This document shows positions 58,497 through 64,000 of a DNA stretch of 64,000 nucleotides, in pieces. Numbering within the stretch: the stretch's first letter is position 1; each line of letters begins with the position of its first letter. The DNA is taken from NCBI RefSeq assembly GCF_022606465.1, contig NZ_JALBUF010000001.1, positions 682,001 through 746,000 of the forward strand, written 5' to 3'. The stretch comes from Sulfoacidibacillus ferrooxidans (GTDB lineage: Bacteria > Bacillota > Bacilli > Alicyclobacillales > SLC66). The position numbers and the translations under genes were made by a program. A model generated the notes under the pieces. It saw nothing but the letters and a program-made list of their open reading frames with translations. It searched no databases and was not told the origin of the DNA.

Positions 58497-59431
58497 CTCT
58501 GCACATACCCCTCTATCTTCTCATCGCCAATCATGTTCATGCCAAACTCCCGTAACAACTGGGGTCCTATCACTTCTTCATCCTGTAACGGGGCAATAGC
58601 CAGTGCAACTCCCTGATGACGCAAGCGAAGTTGTGTGATCTGTTTCTGTTGCTGTAAAAGTCTTTTCCCAAATAGTCGACTACTTTGCGCTTCAGGTGGA
58701 AGCACCTGATTGACAATGATCGCCTGTGTGGGCACATCCGTGCGATTCAGATCTGCAATGGCTCGCTCCATTTCTGCAATCGGCGTTGTTTCCGCCAATG
58801 TGACAAACATAATCCCTGTCTCTTCAGGGTTTTGCAGAGTAGCAATCGCCGCTCGCATGCGCGCTAACTGTGCTTCATCAAGTGCGGCTGTTTCTGCCGT
58901 AAACGCTTCTTTGCGCTCCAAATCGGCTTCATAGTCAAACGACAACTGTAACAGTCGAATGGTATGACCAGTCGGTGCCGTATCAAACACAGTCACGTCA
59001 AATTCCTTCTGTAACAGGTAGTCTAAAAACTCTTGAAAAACCGCTACTTCTTCCGTACAGGGGGAGTTCAACTCCTCCCCCACACGCAACACCGTTTGCT
59101 CATCGCCAAACTGCTCTTTCACCGAATGCAACACTTGCTGTTTATAAGTGTCAAAAGCAGCTTTTGGATCAATGCGAGCCAGCCACAACGTCGATTCTGA
59201 AAAACGCGTAGGCGTTGACGTGACGGGCATTCCAAATAACTGCCCTGTGTGTGCAGCAGGATCGGTCGTCACAAGAAGCGTATGATATCCCTGTTCGGCC
59301 AAAAACATCGCGGTAGTTGACGCTACCGTAGTTTTCCCGACGCCACCTTTCCCGGCAAAAAATATCCTTCGCTGTCTTCCCTTTTGAGGTGCAATCAATG
59401 CTACCGGAAGTTTGTCATAAGATAATAGCAT
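58493..59431 (-). CDS. arsA: half-size ArsA ATPase, second of two
   Basis: A 312-residue single-domain ATPase, half the length of classical ArsA (583). P-loop GKGGVGKTTV at about residues 27-36, VTTDPAAHTGQLF, and the signature DTAPTGHTIRLL near 150. One metal-type Cys is visible, Cys125 in NSPCTEEVAVFQEF. The partner Cys in the position of Cys164 of the other half is absent. Its start overlaps the stop of the first arsA by 17 bp and has GGAGGATC before the ATG. The two halves probably form a heterodimer with ArsB. Confidence 0.92.
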   Translation of the reverse strand: MLLSYDKLPVALIAPQKGRQRRIFFAGKGGVGKTTVASTTAMFLAEQGYHTLLVTTDPAAHTGQLFGMPVTSTPTRFSESTLWLARIDPKAAFDTYKQQVLHSVKEQFGDEQTVLRVGEELNSPCTEEVAVFQEFLDYLLQKEFDVTVFDTAPTGHTIRLLQLSFDYEADLERKEAFTAETAALDEAQLARMRAAIATLQNPEETGIMFVTLAETTPIAEMERAIADLNRTDVPTQAIIVNQVLPPEAQSSRLFGKRLLQQQKQITQLRLRHQGVALAIAPLQDEEVIGPQLLREFGMNMIGDEKIEGYVQR

Positions 59432-60290
59432 GGTGTAGATCCTCCGAAACTTGGTGTAACATCGTTAATCCTTTTACCTCATCTGCATAAAGCGGCATCT
59501 GCCCAATGGGTCCTTCAAAGCGCTTCCTGACGTCCACTAGATATGGAATTTGTTTTTCGTATCTGCGCCCTGAATACGGATGTGAACGTTCATCTTCTGG
59601 AATCACGCCGTTAATAATCACTTGTTGATTGACGATACCAAGCCGATGTATCTCCTCCGAGGAACGCAGCATTTCCTCGACAGACAGTTTAGCAGCCTGT
59701 GTTACAAAGACAAACGTAGTGCTATCTGGATCTTGCAAAGTCTGTACAGCGTGATCATATTGCGCTTTCGAGGCCATCAATGAATCGGCACTTCCAATGC
59801 AGGTCTGACCGCTCCCCTTTGCACTCTCCTCAATATGAATACTCCAACTCCCAGGCAATTCTAATAGGCGAAGCGTATGACCTGTAGGTGCCGTATCAAA
59901 CACGACATAGTCATAATCAGGTTCATTCATCCGCGCAATAAATTGATCAAACGTTGCAATCTCCTCTGTGCATGGGCCACTCATTTTTTCTTCCATAGAA
60001 CGCAGCACTGCTTCCGGAAAGCGTCCTGCAAGTGGTGCTAATGCACGGTCCTTATAAGCGCGCAACGCATCTTCAGGGTTAATCTCTTGTAAAAATAGAT
60101 GGTTTACCCCAGCCACTGGTTGCGCTTCTGCCCCTATGGATTGTTCAAAAACATCCCCAAGATTGGAAGCCGGATCGGTTGTCACAAGCAAAGTTCGCGC
60201 ACCATCCGAAGCGAGCATCAGCGCTGTGGCACATGAAAGGGACGTTTTCCCAACACCGCCTTTGCCCGAAAATAAGATAAACTTTGTCAT
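59415..60290 (-). CDS. arsA: half-size ArsA ATPase, first of two
   Basis: A 291-residue single-domain ATPase. P-loop GKGGVGKTSLSC (residues 9-20), VTTDPASNLGDVF and DTAPTGHTLRLL near 132-143. It retains two metal-type Cys: Cys107 in SGPCTEEIATFDQF and Cys164 in SGQTCIGSADSLM, matching the positions of Cys113 and Cys172 of the fused plasmid ArsA. It lies 5 bp after arsD, which hands arsenite to it. Half-size pairs (ArsA1/ArsA2) have been described in the clostridial relative Alkaliphilus. Confidence 0.93.
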   Translation of the reverse strand: MTKFILFSGKGGVGKTSLSCATALMLASDGARTLLVTTDPASNLGDVFEQSIGAEAQPVAGVNHLFLQEINPEDALRAYKDRALAPLAGRFPEAVLRSMEEKMSGPCTEEIATFDQFIARMNEPDYDYVVFDTAPTGHTLRLLELPGSWSIHIEESAKGSGQTCIGSADSLMASKAQYDHAVQTLQDPDSTTFVFVTQAAKLSVEEMLRSSEEIHRLGIVNQQVIINGVIPEDERSHPYSGRRYEKQIPYLVDVRKRFEGPIGQMPLYADEVKGLTMLHQVSEDLHHAIIL

Positions 60291-60294
60291 GACC

Positions 60295-60594
60295 TCAGGA
60301 CTCCTTAACGGCTATGATCTCATCAAGCGTGGGATACCTACCACTACTATACAGTTCTCCATCTACAGTCACGATCGGCAAACATGCCATACCTTCTTGT
60401 AGCACCCGTTTGTAGACCTGTTCCTGTTGTGTAAATTGCTCGGGATTTCGGCTGAGCATATACCTTACTACCTCGTGTCCATGTTGCTTTAACCACTCTA
60501 CCATCTCACCCACACGAATTAACTCCGGATCAGGAGATGCACCACAAACACCTGTTTGGCAACACATTTCTGGATCGTACAATTCAATGTTCAT
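60295..60594 (-). CDS. arsD: arsenite chaperone ArsD
   Basis: About 99 residues from ATG 60,594 (MNIELYDPEMCCQTGVCG). I chose this because GGGAAGGG lies about 9 bases upstream; the longer ATG start gives a basic extension not found in ArsD. Cys11, Cys12 and Cys17 correspond to Cys12-Cys13-Cys18 of the classical ArsD, the set that transfers arsenite to ArsA. The C-terminal paired Cys seen in plasmid ArsD are missing, as in many chromosomal forms. Confidence 0.94.
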   Translation of the reverse strand: MNIELYDPEMCCQTGVCGASPDPELIRVGEMVEWLKQHGHEVVRYMLSRNPEQFTQQEQVYKRVLQEGMACLPIVTVDGELYSSGRYPTLDEIIAVKES

Positions 60595-60614
60595 CCTTAT
60601 CACCCTTCCCAACA

Positions 60615-60887
60615 TTAGCAATTGCCTGATCCACAACCGCAAGAAGATCCTTGTACTTCGATGACCTCTAATTCCTCTACTTGCTGGCGAACCATCTTCG
60701 TTGCAAGCTCATCGAATGTCAACGTCGCTGTAAGTTTAACTCCGCGCACTGTTGTCAATACTTCTTGCAATTCATGCTCTGAAATGCCTACCTGTTTCGC
60801 CGCGGCGATTTGTTTTTCTAGGCAAGATTCACATCCCAAGGCAAATGCTGCCGCCACTTGTAGTAACACTTTCGTATGTTCATTCAT
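60615..60887 (-). CDS. CMD-like protein with cysteine-rich tail, first gene of the arsenic operon
   Basis: A 90-residue protein. The N-terminal 60 residues look like a carboxymuconolactone decarboxylase/AhpD-type helix bundle with the motif GCESCLEKQIAAAKQVGIS (Cys19, Cys22). The C-terminus is SSCGCGSGNC (Cys83, Cys85, Cys90), a likely metalloid- or metal-binding tail. AGGAGA lies before the ATG. It lies 21 bp from arsD and shares its promoter. It could reduce or buffer thiols during arsenic stress, or feed arsenite to ArsD; no activity is proven. Confidence 0.82.
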   Translation of the reverse strand: MNEHTKVLLQVAAAFALGCESCLEKQIAAAKQVGISEHELQEVLTTVRGVKLTATLTFDELATKMVRQQVEELEVIEVQGSSCGCGSGNC

Positions 60888-60904
60888 CGAACTCTCTCCT
60901 TCAT

Positions 60905-60936
60905 ATTATTATATAATTACATACTTATATAATAAT
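60905..60936. promoter_or_regulatory. ArsR operator palindrome of the arsenic operon
   Basis: ATTATTATATAA (60,905-60,916) and TTATATAATAAT (60,925-60,936) form a perfect 12-bp inverted repeat with an 8-base spacer. It covers the -10 box and start region of the promoter and lies 18 bp before the first start codon. AT-rich inverted repeats of this size are typical ArsR sites. Confidence 0.82.
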
Positions 60937-60957
60937 GCGCAGCCCCCAGGCTGTCAA
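60929..60957 (-). promoter_or_regulatory. sigma-A-type promoter of the arsenic operon
   Basis: Read on the minus strand, TTGACA (60,952-60,957) is followed after 17 bases by TATTAT (60,929-60,934), near consensus. The -10 box lies inside the ArsR palindrome, so repressor binding would block the polymerase. AGGAGA and the ATG at 60,887 follow. Confidence 0.85.
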
Positions 60958-61132
60958 TCACCATTTTCACTTCTCTATTTTTTCACGTTATGATATTTCC
61001 ATCCTCGTTTTTTGCATTCTTTCTACACTATGAACAACAAGTGAAGAACAACAAATTCCGCCATTTGTTTGGCTGCTACCTATAATCATCGGTCTACTCT
61101 TATGATCAATTAAAGACCGCGGCAAATCGTCT

Positions 61133-62590
61133 CTACAACCGCAGACGGATTTCAATGTTTTCATACGCCAGTATGACGACACGGTCAATCAACGTTTGCA
61201 ATTTTGCTTTTGCATCGGCAATCGGAAGACCTTCGACTGCACTGGCTACATCTTGCGCAGATGTCATTGCTTCACGTTCGATCGCTGCATACTGAAGATC
61301 TTGCAACGGCTGCTCTGGAACTTTATCGCTCACAATCATTGCTTGCTCTAGTGCCTCTTTTTCTTTTGCCAAGTCACCGAGCTCAATGAGTCCTGCTGTA
61401 TACGCTTCAACCTGCCGATGATACCGCCTTTTCGCAGCTTCCATCCGCCTTTCATTGTCCTGTTTTGCAGTCATCGCAAGGTGCAATTCAACCTGAAGCG
61501 CTGTGTTGTCAATCGCCTCAAATAATTGTATGAGCCCCTGCATAAACCACGCCTCCACGTCATCCGCTCGATAGGGCTTACTCTGACAAGTCCCCTTGTT
61601 CGTATAACCCGAACACCGGTATACACGATGGCGTTTGGGCCATCCAGACCACCCTATGGACATCGTTGCTCCACATTGCCCACATCGAAGCAATCCACCT
61701 AACAAATGCGGACTAGTCTTTGCTCGAGGCGCAGTCGTCCGTACTTTATTTACCCGCTGTTGCACTTGATCCCATACATCTTGATCGATAATGGCTGGGT
61801 GCGAGTGTGGAATGACAATCCACTCTTCCTCGTCTCGCACTCTTCTTTTTTTCGTGCTTGAATCTACCCTATTCCATACGAGCGTCCCGCAATAGGCAGG
61901 ATTAGTCAACAACAACTTGACTGCACGCAGTGACCATTCTTTATTCTGACGAGAAGGGATGTTTTGATCATTTAACCATTTTGCAATCGCAAAATAACCC
62001 AACCCCTGATCTACAAATAACGCAAAAATCCTTCGCACAATGAGCGCTTCTGGTTCATACACGACTAATTGTTTTTGCTCTAAACGGTAGCCGTATGGAT
62101 GCTGTGTCAACCACTTCCCTGACTTTGAAGCGTGCAACATATTTTCAACTACGCGCTCCCGTATGCGCTCTCGCTCGAATTCTGCGACAGCACCTAGTAC
62201 TTGTAATGTCAATCGACCAGACGGAGTATCTGTATCAAATGCTTCGCTTGTAGAAACAAAGGCGATGTGATGATGGTGAAACAGCTCAATCAAGGTAAGC
62301 AAATCAAGCAAACGCCTACTCAATCGATCTAACTTAGTTACCATTAATTTTGAAATCATGCCGTTCTTAACATCGCAAAGTAATCGTGCTAAAGCTGGAC
62401 GTTGCATATTTTTCGCTGAATAACCATCATCGATATACTCGACAATCTCTACTGTCCATCCCATCGCCACGCAGTAGGCAGTTAACCGCGTCCGCTGCTC
62501 GTCCAGAGAAACCCCTTCTTTTGCTTGTTCATCTGTCGAAACGCGACAATAAATCGCAACCCGTTTGTGTGCGCTCTCTTGCTCTGCCAA
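61133..62590 (-). CDS. large serine recombinase (SpoIVCA-like)
   Basis: A 485-residue site-specific recombinase starting at TTG 62,590, preceded by GGGAGGGG 7 bases upstream. The resolvase domain carries catalytic Ser18 in VAIYCRVSTDEQ, then TKLDRLSRRLLDL and VAEFERERIRERV. Next come a recombinase domain (HPYGYRLEQKQ, IAKWLNDQNIPSR), a zinc ribbon (CGQCGATM, YRCSGYTNKGTCQSK) and a coiled-coil tail. Length and layout match SpoIVCA of skin (about 500 residues). It lies 402 bp from the right attachment site, as the integrase of such elements does. Other names such as transposon TnpX type are possible, but the attachment sites support an excisionase/integrase role. Confidence 0.93.
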   Translation of the reverse strand: MAEQESAHKRVAIYCRVSTDEQAKEGVSLDEQRTRLTAYCVAMGWTVEIVEYIDDGYSAKNMQRPALARLLCDVKNGMISKLMVTKLDRLSRRLLDLLTLIELFHHHHIAFVSTSEAFDTDTPSGRLTLQVLGAVAEFERERIRERVVENMLHASKSGKWLTQHPYGYRLEQKQLVVYEPEALIVRRIFALFVDQGLGYFAIAKWLNDQNIPSRQNKEWSLRAVKLLLTNPAYCGTLVWNRVDSSTKKRRVRDEEEWIVIPHSHPAIIDQDVWDQVQQRVNKVRTTAPRAKTSPHLLGGLLRCGQCGATMSIGWSGWPKRHRVYRCSGYTNKGTCQSKPYRADDVEAWFMQGLIQLFEAIDNTALQVELHLAMTAKQDNERRMEAAKRRYHRQVEAYTAGLIELGDLAKEKEALEQAMIVSDKVPEQPLQDLQYAAIEREAMTSAQDVASAVEGLPIADAKAKLQTLIDRVVILAYENIEIRLRL

Positions 62591-62704
62591 CGGATGCCCC
62601 TCCCGATCAACTACACTCCTCTCTCATGTATATGTTTTAGTTTTTCTGGGATTTACGAAAGCCAGGATAAAAACGTTCATAGGATCTATGGGAGGGGATC
62701 ACGA

Positions 62705-62917
62705 GTGAGTGTAACGATTCGCTATACAGTCGTGTGGGATTCGGAGGAAACTTCATTTACTTCACTGGAATGTATCGAGGACACAAAACTTCATCAGTCA
62801 CTACAAAGTCATTTATTCGCCTTTAGTCAATCCATACGAGCACTCGCTGTGCGCTCACTGATTGCCAAACAAACAGATCAGCACACAGCAGAATCCGCAC
62901 GTATCTCTTTTTATTAA
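62705..62917 (+). CDS. small 70-residue protein, candidate recombination directionality factor
   Basis: GTG 62,705 has GGGAGGGG about 8 bases upstream and opens a 70-codon frame: VSVTIRYTVVWDSEETSFTS, then LECIEDTKLHQSLQSHLFAF and a basic helix IRALAVRSLIAK. No family is recognised. It is the only element gene read on the plus strand, it is divergent from the recombinase, and it lies between that gene and the right attachment site. SprB of SPbeta (58 residues) has a comparable position and size. The role is inference from position, and the sequence does not resemble SprB that I can tell. Confidence 0.6.
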   Translation: MSVTIRYTVVWDSEETSFTSLECIEDTKLHQSLQSHLFAFSQSIRALAVRSLIAKQTDQHTAESARISFY

Positions 62918-62967
62918 GGCATGGTCTTTTTAGCGCTCTCAACACTTTTTACGCGATATACCTGGTC

Positions 62968-63801
62968 TTAAGCATCTTTGCGATACGAGGGCCAGCCTTC
63001 GTTCATGATCTTAGTTTCAACTTGTGGCCAAAAGTATAGCATTTCCTCGCGAATGACAGTCAGGATGTCGCGTTGCCAGTCATCCAGTACCTTACTGTGG
63101 TTAATGAGGAATAAAACTAGATCTTTATTTAATTCCATCTCCGTCAATTTAGAGGATTGACTAGGTACAACAACAGGTTCACCCGAAAGCACTCGAAGGC
63201 GCTCATCTAATGCGAACATATCCTCGAAAGGGGATGTCTTTGGCGTTTTCTCTGATGCTTCTATTTTTTGATCCCGCAGACGTTGCCGACGAAGCGCTGT
63301 GCGTGAGGCATCCACATGCTCTTGAATGGCCAGTGCGGCATCTAGTACTTGTTCTACAGCTTCTTTTCCGTGCTCCATCTCATACTCGCGAAATCTTTCC
63401 GCACTAGCTGCCATCGAGTTCACCACATTGCGGGCTGTGTTTGAAAACATCGCATTGTTTTTGAAAAAATCACAGTGCGCAAGCACATGCGCACTGACTA
63501 ATTTATTTTGTACAAGTGTATTGTTGTCGAGCAAAAAAGCATAACAAGGATCTGAGTTAATGACAAGTTCATAGATGCGACTCAGACCCAAGTCATAATC
63601 CATTTTCATCCTATGATAGGCCTTTCCAAACGTCCAGTGTGAAAAACGGGTCGGCATCCCCTGATAGGCACCAAATGTGTATAACACATCTGCTGGGACA
63701 ATTTCAAAACGCATATCGTAGAAATCTAATCCAAATTCTTTCGCCATCGCGGTCATTTGCTCGATCGAACGTTCTAATTCTTTTACTTCATCTTCAGTCA
63801 C
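62968..63801 (-). CDS. spoVR: SpoVR, N-terminal half of a split gene
   Basis: GTG 63,801 overlaps the yhbH stop codon and follows GAAGGCGG, so the two genes are coupled. The 277-residue product carries SpoVR features: [64 protein letters not shown] and the end [15 protein letters not shown]. The last seven residues, PSYRKDA, come from the element, and the stop codon is inside the attachment arm. Joining at the core would replace them with ATYWHLRIMRE. Before rejoining only a truncated protein can be made. Confidence 0.93.
   Translation of the reverse strand: MTEDEVKELERSIEQMTAMAKEFGLDFYDMRFEIVPADVLYTFGAYQGMPTRFSHWTFGKAYHRMKMDYDLGLSRIYELVINSDPCYAFLLDNNTLVQNKLVSAHVLAHCDFFKNNAMFSNTARNVVNSMAASAERFREYEMEHGKEAVEQVLDAALAIQEHVDASRTALRRQRLRDQKIEASEKTPKTSPFEDMFALDERLRVLSGEPVVVPSQSSKLTEMELNKDLVLFLINHSKVLDDWQRDILTVIREEMLYFWPQVETKIMNEGWPSYRKDA
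62969..63003 (+). other. right attachment site of the element
   Basis: The arm TAAGCATCTTTGC (62,969-62,981) is the inverted copy of the left arm with one mismatch. After 10 bases comes the 12-bp core CCAGCCTTCGTT (62,992-63,003). On the minus strand the arm contains the TAA that ends the truncated spoVR half. Confidence 0.85.
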
Positions 63802-64000
63802 GCAGATTCACCGCCTTCACGACCAACTTCGGCGCTAAAGAATGTCCGCAATGCCTTATAGACCTCACTCTTCTCATGGATCAGGGCGTTGCGAAAACGC
63901 GGGGTATGAAAATGCCGATACGCAGTCATCAACGTGGAGCTACGATTGTATTGATAGAGTTGCACACCCTATCCACTTATCCATTCGCTGTAGTTGAAAA
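63798..64000 (-). CDS. yhbH: YhbH (DUF444) C-terminal end, with apparent frame disruption
   Basis: The final 57 or so codons read [19 protein letters not shown], then [20 protein letters not shown], the C-terminal pattern of the YhbH/YeaH stress and sporulation protein. It starts outside the window. yhbH commonly precedes spoVR, often after prkA. In this frame a TAG is met at 63,969-63,971. Just upstream the other frame reads [12 protein letters not shown], which also fits the family, so the break looks like a one- or two-base indel rather than a point mutation. Only 30 bases upstream are visible, so a sequencing error cannot be excluded. Confidence 0.75.

Larger units (their letters stand above)
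53474..63003 (-). mobile_element. skin-like intervening element inserted in spoVR
   Basis: The element lies between two copies of CCAGCCTTCGTT (53,474-53,485 and 62,992-63,003), a spacing of 9,518 bp. Both copies are in the same codon frame of spoVR. Recombination between them would remove the element and leave one copy encoding NEGW, giving an uninterrupted 478-codon spoVR (B. subtilis SpoVR has 468 residues). It encodes a large serine recombinase near one end, a possible excision factor, an arsenic operon and a sulfur operon, all but one gene co-oriented with spoVR. It resembles skin in sigK and vfbin in spoVFB. Excision during sporulation is inferred. Confidence 0.88.

Noticed and set aside
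60301-60642. Longer ArsD starting at 60,642
   Set aside because: The extra 16 residues overlap the upstream gene's Cys-rich tail codons and lack a ribosome site; the ATG at 60,594 has one and gives a normal ArsD N-terminus.
60988-61188. 66-residue minus-strand ORF overlapping the recombinase 3' end
   Set aside because: No ribosome site, overlaps the end of the recombinase in another frame, and has no family-like pattern.
53474-63003. A prophage reading of the element
   Set aside because: No capsid, tail, terminase, replication or lysis genes are present; only recombinase and cargo genes.

Overview
The window looks like chromosome from a spore-forming, Gram-positive bacterium of the Bacillales, most likely an Alicyclobacillaceae-type acidophile. 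The reasons are Bacillus-like gene order (coaE-mutM-polA-icd-pyk-pfkA-accA-accD-malic enzyme-dnaE-ytoI), sporulation genes yhbH and spoVR, strong GGAGG-type ribosome binding sites, moderate GC, and sulfur and arsenic genes. The genus is inferred, not proven.

Bases 1-10,100: a partial L-asparaginase; a palindromic 158-bp MITE-like repeat; a peptide-type binding lipoprotein beside a GntR/FCD regulator; a ZTP (pfl) riboswitch with terminator in front of purT; a sugar ABC transporter (two permeases and a binding protein, no ATPase); and an acetate-type transporter. Bases 10,100-31,800: tRNA-Leu(GAG), then a minus-strand housekeeping block: lytic transglycosylase, coaE, mutM, polA, icd, a DMT permease, a thioesterase, pyk, pfkA, accA, accD, malic enzyme, dnaE, a two-component system overlapping dnaE, and ytoI. 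Bases 31,800-47,400: yitJ, TauE/SafE, an HTH coiled-coil protein with clustered TGTGCRCA motifs upstream, pgcA, an amidase, lysC, a PspA cluster with two double-YbjQ proteins, a TPR protein, a di-iron ferritin-like protein, and ytkL-ylbF. Bases 47,400-52,850: a second copy of the MITE, tkt-tal, an NCS1 permease and a DUF1540 protein.

Bases 52,847-63,801 hold the most interesting structure. spoVR is split into an N-terminal half (62,968-63,801) and a C-terminal half (52,847-53,491). Between them lies a 9,518-bp element. Both halves carry the same in-frame 12-bp sequence, AACGAAGGCTGG on the coding strand, which encodes the conserved NEGW motif. Joining at that sequence would rebuild a 478-residue SpoVR. 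Just inside the two ends are 13-bp inverted arms (GCAAATATGCTTA and GCAAAGATGCTTA), as expected of the attP of a large serine recombinase, and such a recombinase lies next to the right end. The layout is that of skin, the element that interrupts sigK in Bacillus subtilis and is excised in the mother cell.

The element carries two gene sets: an arsenic operon (CMD-like protein, arsD, two half-size arsA, arsR, arsB, arsC) with a recognisable promoter and operator, and a sulfur set (ArsR-family regulator, a 36-residue zinc-finger protein, TauE/SafE, sulfide:quinone oxidoreductase). A divergent 70-residue ORF beside the recombinase is a candidate excision-direction factor. The skin element of B. 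subtilis also carries ars genes, so the parallel covers cargo as well as mechanism. Whether excision occurs, and whether it is tied to sporulation, is inference from sequence.
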